Assembly (NCBI GenBank): GCA_028823855.1
Contig: JAPPFL010000007.1
Coordinates: 62,001 to 126,000, forward strand
Direction of reading: 5' to 3'
Source: Albidovulum sp.
GTDB taxonomy: Bacteria > Pseudomonadota > Alphaproteobacteria > Rhodobacterales > Rhodobacteraceae
DNA length: 64,000 bases
A program made the position numbers and the translations under genes. The first letter of the stretch is position 1. Every line of letters begins with the position of its first letter. This document shows, piece after piece, positions 26,576-35,341 of this stretch. Under the pieces are notes generated by a model. The model was not told where the DNA came from, ran no database searches, and saw nothing but the letters and a program-made list of their open reading frames with translations.

Positions 26576-27790
26576 ATGTCCCGAATTGTCATAGCGGGCA
26601 CTTACGACACCAAGTCTGCATCGCTTGCGAGCCTGGCCAACGAGCTCGGTCGCTTGGGCGAGTCGCCGATCACGATCGATACGTCGGTGTTTCCCGGCGA
26701 ATACGGCTGCACCTACAGTTCCAAGGATGTCGCGCTTCGGGCGGGAGAGCGCATCGACGGCCTTTCGGACCGCGGCCGCGCGGAAGCGGTTGCCGCCATG
26801 GCGCGCGGAGCGGGACTGATTCTCGGCGAACTTCTTGCATCGGGTCAGGTCGGCGCTCTGGTGTGCATGGGCGGTTCGAACGCGTCATCGGTTTTTTCCA
26901 GGATTGCGCCCGTCCTGCCGCTGGGAATACCAAAAATTTTAATGGCGACCTCGGTTGCCGGCGACACCCGGCCCATCATCGGAGCCAACGATGCCGTCAT
27001 GCTGTATCCGATTACGGACGTAGAGGGCAGCAACGCCATTCTCCAGCGCATGATTGAGCGGCTTGCCAAGACCGCCTCGGCGCTAAAGACATGCGAATCT
27101 CTTTCGCAGGCGAAGCGCACGGAGAGAACCGCCGCTTTGACGATGTACGGAGTTACGACCCCGTGCGTCAACCAGGTCGGCGAATTGCTGTCGAAGCAAG
27201 GATTCGAGCCCTACGTATTCCACGCGAACGGGACCGGCGGACGAACGGTGGAGCTCTTTGCTCAGCAAGGTTTGGTGGATGTGGTGGTCGATGTGACTAT
27301 CGCCGAATTGGCGAACGAACTGCACGGGGGCGGGTTTCCGGCCGGAAGCGACCGACTGACAAATGCGTCGCGTTGCGGAATACCGCAGGTCATCGCGCCC
27401 GGGGCTATCGACATGCTCGCTTTCGGACGCAGAAATACCGTTCCGGATCGCTTCAAGGATCGGCAAATCCTATCGCATAACGAACTCGTCACGCTCGTTC
27501 GCACGACTGTCGAAGAATGCCGCGCGGTCGGCGAGACTCTGGCCGAGCGGCTCGGCGAGCCTCGCGCCCCGACCGCCGTCGCCGTGCCAATGGGCGGCGT
27601 TTCCATGCTGGACAAGCCTGGAGAGGCGTTCTGGGAACCGGATGCGGTGAAGGCCTTTCGGGATGGAGTCGAGGCCAAAAAATCTAAATCCGTTGAAGTA
27701 GTCGAATCCGGACACAACATAAACGACCCTGAATTCGCTGAACTGCTGGCGAGCACCGCGACGGCGATGGCAACTTCGAACGCCGGTTGA
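26576..27790 (+). CDS. Tm-1-like ATP-binding domain protein (UPF0261)
   Basis: A 404-residue protein of the UPF0261/Tm-1-like family, of normal length (~400). The N-terminus IVIAGTYDTKSASLASLANE, the block GLILGELLASGQVGALVCMG with GGSNASSV, and MATSVAGDTRPIIGANDAVM are typical. The C-terminal half has GMTTPC-like YGVTTPCVNQ and FHANGTGGRTVE. In plants the homologous domain of Tm-1 binds ATP and a viral replication protein; the bacterial function is unknown. It is encoded directly after its usual TIM-barrel partner, and the two probably work as one enzyme. Confidence 0.9.
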   Translation: MSRIVIAGTYDTKSASLASLANELGRLGESPITIDTSVFPGEYGCTYSSKDVALRAGERIDGLSDRGRAEAVAAMARGAGLILGELLASGQVGALVCMGGSNASSVFSRIAPVLPLGIPKILMATSVAGDTRPIIGANDAVMLYPITDVEGSNAILQRMIERLAKTASALKTCESLSQAKRTERTAALTMYGVTTPCVNQVGELLSKQGFEPYVFHANGTGGRTVELFAQQGLVDVVVDVTIAELANELHGGGFPAGSDRLTNASRCGIPQVIAPGAIDMLAFGRRNTVPDRFKDRQILSHNELVTLVRTTVEECRAVGETLAERLGEPRAPTAVAVPMGGVSMLDKPGEAFWEPDAVKAFRDGVEAKKSKSVEVVESGHNINDPEFAELLASTATAMATSNAG

Positions 27791-28243
27791 TCGAGTCGAA
27801 GACGAGGTCGAAATTTTGCTGAAAGGCAAGCGAAATTTGCGCGGGCTTTCGAGGATCCGTAAAGGCGCGGCGATTCCGGCTCGCGTTCGTCGGGGTTTGG
27901 GAAATTTTTGATCTGGTTGGCCGAACCCTTGAGTTCCAAATCCCGCGGGTTCGCGCGAGCGCAACTACCGGATAGGCAAATAAGATTTCCTTTGCGACCG
28001 CATTCGCGGATGCATTGACCGACCTATTCCTCCCGCCATGCCGCGAAAGGTTGCATGGCGCGGTCAAACGAATACAAACGGGGGCTTGGAATCCGGAGCG
28101 ACTGCAATGGGCGGCAAACTTGAATTTCAGCCTTCGGATCTCCGCAAAATGGATCGCGCAGCGGCGCTGAATTCGCTATGAAGCTGAAGATGAAATTAGG
28201 CGCAGTTCGCCTTCGAGACATTTGAAAAACGGAGGAAATTCAG
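27791..28243. other. Gap between the Tm-1-like and monooxygenase genes
   Basis: No gene is supported here. A strong GGAGG at 28231-28235 belongs to the monooxygenase start. No terminator-like hairpin with a T-run was seen, so read-through from the ABC operon is possible. Confidence 0.5.
28231..28235 (+). promoter_or_regulatory. Shine-Dalgarno site that fixes a TTG start
   Basis: GGAGG lies eight bases before TTG at 28244. There is no ATG or GTG in frame between this site and the GAGFGG dinucleotide-binding motif at the protein N-terminus, so TTG is the start of the monooxygenase gene. Confidence 0.85.
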
Positions 28244-29734
28244 TTGAGTAAAGGAAACGTGGCAATAATTGGCGCTGGATTCGGGGGGCTGGCCGCAGCT
28301 CGATTTCTCAAATCGCAAGGATTCGTGCCTCGCATTTTCGAGATGCACGACGATATCGGCGGCCAGTGGAATCGCCGCAATGCAAATAGCGGCGTTTGGC
28401 CGGAAATGCGCGTCAATACGGCGAGGTTCGTTACGAGGCTTTCAGACATCCAGTACCCGGACGGCACCGCAATGTTTCCGCGAAATACTGAAGTTGCCGA
28501 GCTTATCAACGCGTTCGCGGATCTGCACGGCCTTCGATCACATCTAGAACTGCGCGCGAAAGTAACGAGATTGGCTTCGGCGCCTGAAGGCGGTTACGAC
28601 TTGACGTGGGAAGGGAACGGGCCTGCGAATTCATCGACGTTCGACTATGCCGTTGTCGCAACCGGGCGTTTCAACAAGCCCGAATTCCCGGATATTCCCG
28701 GTCTAGATGGCTTCACGGGCGAATGCGGCGCGATTCACGCTTTCCACTATAAGGAGCCGGCCAAGTACCGGGACAAGCGCGTCGTCGTGCTAGGCGGAAG
28801 CATTTCCGCGCTCGAAATTGCAAGCGATTTGTCGATGATGGGGACGAAACGCGTGTACATGTCGCAGCGGCGGCAGCGCTACGTGATGCCTAAAATGATA
28901 GCCGGAACCCCCCTCGAGTATTTCGCGTTCACAAGGGAAGGCGCACTTGAGCAGGAAAGGCTTCCGCTCGACGAAGTGCTTGCAAATACCAAGGAATTTC
29001 TTCTCGCGTACGGCGGCGACCCGGCTCGCTACGGCGCGCCGCCGACGCACGAAGACATGGCCATGGCGGGCGTCGCCGGCAGCCAGCATTATCTCAACCT
29101 TGTCGCGGAAGACAGGATAGACGTGCGCCCCTGGATTGAATCCGTTTCCGGAAACGTCGTCAAGTTTACGGATGGCGGTGAAGTTGAAGCGGATGCCATC
29201 ATCATCGGCACGGGATTTGATCTCCACTTGCCGTTTCTTTCCCGGGACATAGCCCAAACCATAAAGCTGGGCCGCAAGGGAATGGTGCTGTCCGACTTCA
29301 CCTTTCATCCGGATCTGGCACGACTCGCATTTGTCGGCCTTTGGGCACAGCTGGGACCGTATCCCGTCGTCCTGGAACAGCAGGCTCGCTATATCGCCTA
29401 TGCCTGGAGCGGAGTAATTTCGCCCCCCGCGCGGAAAGAACTGGAACGCGGCCTTTCCGCCTGCGTTGCCGAGGACCATCACGGCGACTATCGGCAGCAG
29501 CATGAAATGGCGATACGGTTCGCGAGGCTGGCCGGAACCGACCCGGCAGGGTACGGCGACGAAGAGTTTCAAGAAATCCTTGCCAAGAGCGCGGTTACCG
29601 GCGAGATGTTTCGAATTGTCGGAACGGATTGCCTCCCGGACGCCGAGCAGCGCGTTCGGGAGGATTTCGATCTCTACGGGATTCCGGAAGTGCGAAAGGA
29701 CATTGCCGAAAGATTCGGCAAAAGCGGGCAATGA
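28244..29734 (+). CDS. Flavin-containing monooxygenase
   Basis: A 496-residue FAD/NAD(P)-binding protein. The N-terminal VAIIGAGFGGLAAARFL is the FAD Rossmann motif; FTGECGAIHAFHYKEP near 160 corresponds to the FMO/BVMO fingerprint region (FxGxxxHxxxY), here with extra residues; VVVLGGSISALEIASDL is the NADP motif. ADAIIIGTGFDLHLPFL near 315 is the ATG/IGTG motif. Such enzymes N- or S-oxygenate amines and sulfides, or do Baeyer-Villiger oxidation. The start is a TTG with a perfect ribosome binding site. It lies 450 bases after the Tm-1 gene on the same strand. Confidence 0.88.
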   Translation: MSKGNVAIIGAGFGGLAAARFLKSQGFVPRIFEMHDDIGGQWNRRNANSGVWPEMRVNTARFVTRLSDIQYPDGTAMFPRNTEVAELINAFADLHGLRSHLELRAKVTRLASAPEGGYDLTWEGNGPANSSTFDYAVVATGRFNKPEFPDIPGLDGFTGECGAIHAFHYKEPAKYRDKRVVVLGGSISALEIASDLSMMGTKRVYMSQRRQRYVMPKMIAGTPLEYFAFTREGALEQERLPLDEVLANTKEFLLAYGGDPARYGAPPTHEDMAMAGVAGSQHYLNLVAEDRIDVRPWIESVSGNVVKFTDGGEVEADAIIIGTGFDLHLPFLSRDIAQTIKLGRKGMVLSDFTFHPDLARLAFVGLWAQLGPYPVVLEQQARYIAYAWSGVISPPARKELERGLSACVAEDHHGDYRQQHEMAIRFARLAGTDPAGYGDEEFQEILAKSAVTGEMFRIVGTDCLPDAEQRVREDFDLYGIPEVRKDIAERFGKSGQ

Positions 29735-30384
29735 CCAAGCCGCTGACGGGATCTGTCGGTTCGTCGCCGATCAAATTTGGCTCCGCAGGATGAAATGATT
29801 CAAGTCGATCCCCGGAACGCAGGCACCGACTCCCTAGCGCACGGACATCGGCAGGCCATGCGGCCTAGAATGGGGAAGTTCGACTACGGCGGCGGCAGTC
29901 GGGATCCCGACAGAAAAGTCAACGAAGCAAGGACCGTTCACCTGCGTGGAAAAACGCTGGCCGGGCGGCAAATTGGCTCGCCGGGCCGACCCGGCACGTT
30001 CACGGACGTTGAGTCTTTAAATGCCGCCGGGCTGCCGCGGCAGGACGCGGGCTAGCAAATTTCCGAGCGCCCCTCGCAGTCATTTTTGCAATTCCAAACA
30101 AGATTCAGCTTCAGGAGTGGCGATTTGAGAATGGAAAAACGCCAGTGGTCGAAATCCAGGAACGCGCGCGTAGGAAATTTCGAAGACATAGCCGTCGCCG
30201 CTTGATAACGATGACTTTAGCTTCCTTCGCCAAATTCATTCCATTGCTCGGCGCGTACTAATCAGGAATATCGAAAACCAAAATTTCTGCGCCGCCGTTT
30301 GATCAATCTCGACGGATCGAATAAGCAAGAGCGATCGGAATTCCGTCTCGCACGGGCGGATCAGTCCACGCACGAGACGAGAAG
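29735..30384. other. Intergenic gap before the MetE-like gene
   Basis: A 92-codon frame at 29777-30055 is Gly/Arg/Asp-rich without family pattern and is not called. No RNA element of the SAM or cobalamin type was recognised ahead of the MetE-like gene. Confidence 0.5.
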
Positions 30385-31539
30385 ATGAGACACAGTACCG
30401 ACCGAATCCTTACCACCCATGTCGGCAGCCTGCCGCGACCGCACGACCTACTGGACCTTCTAAAAGCCAAGTTGGAAGGCGGCGGCGTGGACGAGGAAGT
30501 ATTTTCCGAGAGGCTGAGGCTAGCCGTCGATGAAATGGTCGGAAAACAGGCGGATGCCGGCATCGACATCGTCGCCGACGGAGAGATGTCGAAGCCGGGC
30601 CATGCGGTTTACATCAACGAAAGACTGGAGGGCTTTGAACCCCGACCGGACGTGGATCCGGGACTTTACAAGGCCGAGCGCGAGGCATTCCCCGAATTTT
30701 ATCTTGAATATTTCAACCGCGCCCATCTCGGATCAGCGATCGTGCAGTCCGCGCCAATGTTCTGCGTAGGAGAAATTCGCTACGTCGGCCACGAGGCTCT
30801 TCAAACCGACCTGAACAACTTGAAGGCAGCCGTTCAAAAGTCCGGCTGCCGGGAGGCTTTCATGCCTTGCGCCGCCGTTACGGGCGTCGGATTCAATGAA
30901 CACTATGCCTCCGAAGAGGCCTATGCCTACGCCGTCGCCGACGCGCTGGCGGTGGAATACAGAGCGATCGTAGAGGCAGGCTTTCTCCTCCAGGTGGATG
31001 ACCCGTTCCTGCCGAACATCTACATGGACGAGGCGCTTGACGACGCTGAAAAGGCCGCCAAGGTCTCAATGTACGTCGGCGCCATAAATCACAGCCTGCG
31101 CGGCATACCCGAGGAAAAGGTCCGCTTCCATACTTGCTACGGCATCAACCAGGGGCCGCGGATTCACGAGCCGGACCTTCCGCAGATGATCGACCAGGTG
31201 CTGTCCGTTAACGCCGGGGCCTACTCATTCGAAGCTGGCAACCCACGCCATGAGCACGAATACCATCTTTGGGAAACCGTGAAGCTGCCGGATGGAAAGC
31301 TAATTCTACCGGGGGTAATCACTCATGCCACCAGCGTTGTCGAACATCCCGAGTATGTAGCGGAAAGGATCGTGAGATTCGCCGAACGCGTCGGCCGTGA
31401 AAACGTCATCGCGAGCACCGACTGCGGTTTCTCCTCCCAGGCTACGTATAAGACGGAAGTCGAACCGCGCGTCATGTGGGCCAAGATGCGTGCAATGTGC
31501 GACGGCGCGCGAATCGCCACCGATGTCTTGTGGCCGTAA
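30385..31539 (+). CDS. MetE-core (cobalamin-independent methyltransferase) family protein
   Basis: A 384-residue single-domain relative of the C-terminal half of methionine synthase MetE. The N-terminus TTHVGSLPRP is typical of core-MetE proteins. The four zinc ligands of MetE can be placed: His249 and Cys251 in HTCYG, Glu283 in FEAGNP and Cys347 in TDCGF. The catalytic zinc is therefore probably intact and activates a thiol. Full MetE is about 750 residues and carries an extra N-terminal half, which is missing here. The enzyme may transfer methyl groups to homocysteine from an unusual donor, or act on another thiol. It stands alone. Confidence 0.88.
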   Translation: MRHSTDRILTTHVGSLPRPHDLLDLLKAKLEGGGVDEEVFSERLRLAVDEMVGKQADAGIDIVADGEMSKPGHAVYINERLEGFEPRPDVDPGLYKAEREAFPEFYLEYFNRAHLGSAIVQSAPMFCVGEIRYVGHEALQTDLNNLKAAVQKSGCREAFMPCAAVTGVGFNEHYASEEAYAYAVADALAVEYRAIVEAGFLLQVDDPFLPNIYMDEALDDAEKAAKVSMYVGAINHSLRGIPEEKVRFHTCYGINQGPRIHEPDLPQMIDQVLSVNAGAYSFEAGNPRHEHEYHLWETVKLPDGKLILPGVITHATSVVEHPEYVAERIVRFAERVGRENVIASTDCGFSSQATYKTEVEPRVMWAKMRAMCDGARIATDVLWP

Positions 31540-32643
31540 AGCCAGCAATTGCGCATGCGAGCCTTTCCTCTCTCGTTTCGCCTCTCATCTGCCAAGTCAG
31601 AAGGTTTGAGAAAGTAGAATCAAATCCTCAATGGCCCTGATTCGGGCGACCGACGCTCCTTTTCGGACCAGAACCTGTGCAGTCCCTTCGGCCCGCACAA
31701 CCAGCGGGCAGCAAAAGGAGAGTTTGTAGGAGACCGGAACCGGGCGCGACTTGACCCGACGCGGCCGACGGCACTTCTGGAAGCGGCGCCGAACCTCTTT
31801 CGAGAAATGCCGCCGGCCCGGAAGCCCGTGTCGGCTGGCAATCCGCACCGTGCCGAGGGTCGGGCGGCGCATCGCATCCCGAAGACGATTGGCATCGGTC
31901 GGATAGTGAACGGCAGCCTCGACGACGAGAGAATTGCAGCGGGCGCGCAAGGCATCGCCAAGCAGCTTTTCCGCCGCCGCTTGCCCGTTCTCCACGATCG
32001 GCGAGTTAACCATTGCGAGCAGATCGGGCTTAAACAGGCCTACATTGTCGGCAATCTGCTGAAACTTGTAGCGACGATGCCTGTCAATAACGTCGCCGTG
32101 GCCCGGGACTTGGCGCAGTAAGCCGTACTGGTTGGAAATCTCTTGCAGCCGGTCGAAATCGCAGCCAAGTACAATGACGAAAATCTACCACGGGTCCGTC
32201 CCCGGCCTGCCGATCTTTCGGGCGACTTCCGGAAGCATGCGCCTTTCGAGAAGCTTGAACGGCGGCGTCCGTATTCAGATGTCGCCAGGGAAATTCTGTG
32301 GTCCAAGCAGGAGAGCCGGGACGTCGTCGCGGGAATCCGTATCGACCTCGACCGCCTCGAATTCGACGGCGCCAAATCCTATGACGGGATTCTACACTTG
32401 CGGAATGTCCCATTCGCTCCAAGACTAGGCGTATTTCGCCGAATCCGGCCGGTCCCTGCGAGAGGAACATCGACGAAAAGCACTGATTCCAAAGATTTAA
32501 ATTAATTTTCTTGGGAACGCTGTCTTATTCTCGCTAATCCGATGGGGATGCTGCATACATTGGGGCAAGCGATGAACGGGCACCCTGAACCTAAAGCCAC
32601 GAACTCACGCAACGTACGTATCCGACTTGGCTCTGCGCGCAAA
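31540..32643. other. Gap containing a transposase fossil
   Basis: The minus-strand transposase remnant at 31597-32184 fills half of this gap. The remaining 450 bases (32188-32643) show only short frames without recognisable content; no terminal inverted repeats or target duplications were found by eye. Confidence 0.5.
31597..32184 (-). pseudogene. Degenerate transposase (ISNCY-like), truncated at both ends
   Basis: A minus-strand frame is open from 32184 (after a TAG at 32185-32187) to the stop at 31597. It reads DFDRLQEISNQYGLLRQVPG, then FQQIADNVGLFKPDLLAMVN, then SLVVEAAVHYPTDANRLRDA, then RHGLPGRRHF and ending RAEGTAQVLVRKGASV. The VVE-x3-HYPTD-x2-LLxDAMR-type pattern is characteristic of ISNCY/IS1182-like DDE transposases, from memory. 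Only about 195 residues remain of a ~450-residue family; the N- and C-terminal catalytic parts are absent. The only ATG, at 32013, is internal. It is a relic. Confidence 0.65.
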
Positions 32644-33495
32644 CTATCCGATTGGGCCTCCCTGCTTCTCCCCCTTTTTCCAGAAAACGAAGTACCTCTG
32701 CATCCAAACGACAGTGAAGTACAGCGCGAGACCCAGCAAGCTGAGGTACAGAATAAGCGCGAAGACCCGAGGAGTGTCGAGCTGGCTCGCCGACTGGCGT
32801 ATCAGCGCTCCAAATCCTCGTCCGCCGCCGAGAAATTCTCCGGTGATAGCGCCTGCCATCACACCGACGGAAGCGATCTTTAGCCCCGTAAAAATGTATG
32901 GAAGTCCCGTAGGCAACTTGAGTCTAACAAGGGTCTGGAGCTGCGTGGCGCCGAACGACTTGAACAGCATTCGTTCATTGTCGGTCGCAGCATATAGACC
33001 CGCCGCCGTGGCGACGACGATGGGGAAAGTGGCGATGAATGCGGCGAGCGCTACCTTTGATCCTATATCGAATCCGAGCCACGCAATGAAAAGCGGCGCA
33101 AACGCTACCTTGGGCATAGTATCGATTGCCACCAGATAAGGCATCACCGCGCGTTCCCCGAATTTGGTTTCGCCGACGAGCACGCCCAACGAAAAGCCGA
33201 TCCCCGCGGCGATCAGAAACCCGTATGCAACCGTGAGCGTGGTCGTCCAGAGCGCGTCCAACATGTACTCGCCCGCAATCAGGTTGCCACCGACGAAAAT
33301 CAGGTCGGCAAGCGTTTCGGCCGGTGTCGGAAGGATGATCGCCGAAACCCAGCCCATCCTCGTAACGAGGTCCCAGATCCCGACAACGACAACGAAAAGA
33401 AATGTCATCGCGACCCATCGCGGAATTCGGTCGATCAGAGCCTCGCGTTCTTCCCAGACAGTGTCTTCGTCTTCTAGTCGGCTTGCATCCGTCAT
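32644..33495 (-). CDS. ABC transporter permease (SsuC/TauC type)
   Basis: A 283-residue BPD_transp_1 permease with about six hydrophobic segments. The EAA loop is visible at SFGATQLQTLVRLKLPTGLP near 185, ahead of YIFTGLKIASVGVMAGAITG. Its start overlaps the ATPase stop by four bases. With the NMT1-type binding protein it forms an importer of the nitrate/sulfonate/taurine/pyrimidine class; the substrate is not evident. It is the last gene of a three-gene minus-strand operon. Confidence 0.9.
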   Translation of the reverse strand: MTDASRLEDEDTVWEEREALIDRIPRWVAMTFLFVVVVGIWDLVTRMGWVSAIILPTPAETLADLIFVGGNLIAGEYMLDALWTTTLTVAYGFLIAAGIGFSLGVLVGETKFGERAVMPYLVAIDTMPKVAFAPLFIAWLGFDIGSKVALAAFIATFPIVVATAAGLYAATDNERMLFKSFGATQLQTLVRLKLPTGLPYIFTGLKIASVGVMAGAITGEFLGGGRGFGALIRQSASQLDTPRVFALILYLSLLGLALYFTVVWMQRYFVFWKKGEKQGGPIG

Positions 33496-34322
33496 TCGTG
33501 GGCTTCCTTGCCGAGGAGTTCGCGTATGTGCGCAACGATTTCGCCAAATTCTCGAGTATTGATCATTTCAAGCGTGCGTGGACGACGCAGGCTTATCCTC
33601 ACGTCCTCCACTATCCGACCCGGCCGCGCTTTCATCACCTGAATTCGGTCGGAAAGTATGACGGCCTCTTCCAAGGAATGCGTAACGAGAAACGCCGTGG
33701 CCTCGCGCTCCATACAGATTCGCTGGAATTCCATGTTCATGAAGTCGCGCGTGAACTCGTCAAGCGCCGAAAATGGCTCGTCAAGCAATAGCATCGCCGG
33801 ATCGGTTACAAGCATTCGACAGATTGAGGCACGCTGAGCCATTCCTCCCGACAACTCTCCGGGGTAGACGTTGGCGAATTCGCCAAGGCCAACGAGTTGG
33901 AGAAGATCCATCGCGCGCCCGCGCGCCGCCTTTGCAGCGCCGCGGCCTTCTCGGATCTCGATCGGCAGAACGATGTTTTCGATCGTGGTCTTCCAAGGCA
34001 ACAGAGTCGCCTGTTGAAACATCATGCCAATATCCGGCCTTGGACCGAGCACTGGCCGGCCATTGAGAACTACGCGGCCTGTAGTGGGCGGTAGGAGCCC
34101 CGCCATAATGTTGAGCAGTGTCGATTTTCCGCAACCCGACGTGCCGACTACGGACACGAACTCGCCCTTAAGGATCGTCAAATACACTTCCGAGAGCGCG
34201 GTCAGGTTGTTTCTAACGTAGATTTTCGACAACCGTTCGATTTGGTAAACCGGCAATGGTTGCGCCGCAGCCGTAAGCGGTTCAAGTGGAAGGGGCTCCA
34301 CCTTTGTCATTAGGCGTTCCAA
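33492..34322 (-). CDS. ABC transporter ATPase (SsuB/TauB type)
   Basis: A 276-residue single-domain ATPase. Walker A is GTSGCGKST, the Q-loop MMFQQATLLPW, the signature LSGGMAQRASICRML and Walker B MLLLDEPFSALDEF, with H-loop VTHSLEEAVILSDR. The start overlaps the end of the binding-protein gene by 13 bases; an internal ATG four codons later is an alternative. It energises uptake with the permease encoded next. Confidence 0.93.
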   Translation of the reverse strand: MERLMTKVEPLPLEPLTAAAQPLPVYQIERLSKIYVRNNLTALSEVYLTILKGEFVSVVGTSGCGKSTLLNIMAGLLPPTTGRVVLNGRPVLGPRPDIGMMFQQATLLPWKTTIENIVLPIEIREGRGAAKAARGRAMDLLQLVGLGEFANVYPGELSGGMAQRASICRMLVTDPAMLLLDEPFSALDEFTRDFMNMEFQRICMEREATAFLVTHSLEEAVILSDRIQVMKARPGRIVEDVRISLRRPRTLEMINTREFGEIVAHIRELLGKEAHE

Positions 34323-35341
34323 GCACCCACAAATTCGTTCGTATAGACCGCCGAAAGATCCGATATCGGCTCGGAAAGCGCGCCTGCGGCGACTGCGGAA
34401 TCATGAATTGCCTGCCAGTGCTCCGGGGGTTGGTAGCCGTAGCCCTGTCCGATGAAGGCATCGGTCGGCGTCATGCGAACCAGAACGCCATCGAATAGAG
34501 ACGGAGCATAGTCCTGTTCGCCCTCCTGCGGATTTCCGGCCGCGCAGTGGGCTAGGCATGCATCCTTATTCGCGGGATCCGACGCGAAGTGTGTCGCACG
34601 GACGAGCGCACGACCGAACGCAGGTGCGAGATCGGGCATGGACGCCATTTGACTTTCCAGCATCGCAATTCCGTTTCCGAAAAATCCAAGGTAGGCCTCT
34701 GGCGTGATTTCCCTGAGGTTCAGGCCGCGCGCCGCGAGTATCGCGGCATCGGAAACCGCGCCGGCATAAGAGGTGACTTCGTCGCGCAAAAACGCGACGG
34801 CCGCCGTCCCGCCATCGCCAACCGGCAGGTAGGTGAAATCATTTCCGACTGTCATGCCGAGATCCGCCATGATGGCGCTGGTGAACGAAACTTCCGCACC
34901 GTCAGCAGTGCCGACGCCGATGACAGTTCCCTTTAGATCGGCCGGCATCTGGTAGGGGCTGTCGTCCTTCACTAGCAGTCCAAAGACAGACTTGGGATAG
35001 AGGTTATAGAGAAACTTAACGTCTACGCCGCGAGCCCGAGCACCAAGAGTTGGCCCTGGTCCGGGCGCGCCGATCTGCGCTTGTCCGGCGGTCATCGCTT
35101 GGAGAACCGCTGACGAGCCATCGACTGCTTCAAGCGTCGGTGACAGACCCGCTTCTTCAAAGTACCCTTCTCCCACGGCAACCCAGTAAGGTAGCCATGT
35201 CAGAGCAGAAGGGTTAGGCACCGCGAATGTGATCGCCGTCTGCGCCCCAACCAATGCCGGCGTTCCAATAGACGCGAGCACTGAGCCACCAATGGCAAGT
35301 TTTCCGAAATCTCGGCGAGAAAATTCACTACATATCGTCAT
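34310..35341 (-). CDS. NMT1/SsuA-type substrate-binding protein with a Tat signal
   Basis: A 343-residue binding protein. The N-terminus carries a twin-arginine signal (SRRDFGKLAIGGSVLASIGT), with cleavage probably near VGAQ. The mature part is NMT1-like (LPYWVAVGEGYFEEAGLSPT; LQAMTAGQAQIGAPGPG). AGGAGG lies seven bases before the ATG (complement of 35349-35354). Export by Tat implies folding in the cytoplasm, unusual for this class of binding protein. It begins the operon with the SsuB/SsuC-type genes. Ligand unknown: sulfonate, nitrile, pyrimidine or aromatic acid are all possible. Confidence 0.9.
   Translation of the reverse strand: MTICSEFSRRDFGKLAIGGSVLASIGTPALVGAQTAITFAVPNPSALTWLPYWVAVGEGYFEEAGLSPTLEAVDGSSAVLQAMTAGQAQIGAPGPGPTLGARARGVDVKFLYNLYPKSVFGLLVKDDSPYQMPADLKGTVIGVGTADGAEVSFTSAIMADLGMTVGNDFTYLPVGDGGTAAVAFLRDEVTSYAGAVSDAAILAARGLNLREITPEAYLGFFGNGIAMLESQMASMPDLAPAFGRALVRATHFASDPANKDACLAHCAAGNPQEGEQDYAPSLFDGVLVRMTPTDAFIGQGYGYQPPEHWQAIHDSAVAAGALSEPISDLSAVYTNEFVGAWNA

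Noticed and set aside
28790-29731. 313-codon minus-strand frame opposite the monooxygenase gene
   Set aside because: Antisense shadow caused by codon bias; no domain. The same applies to long antisense frames at 22159-23082, 43490-44233 and 56774-57682.
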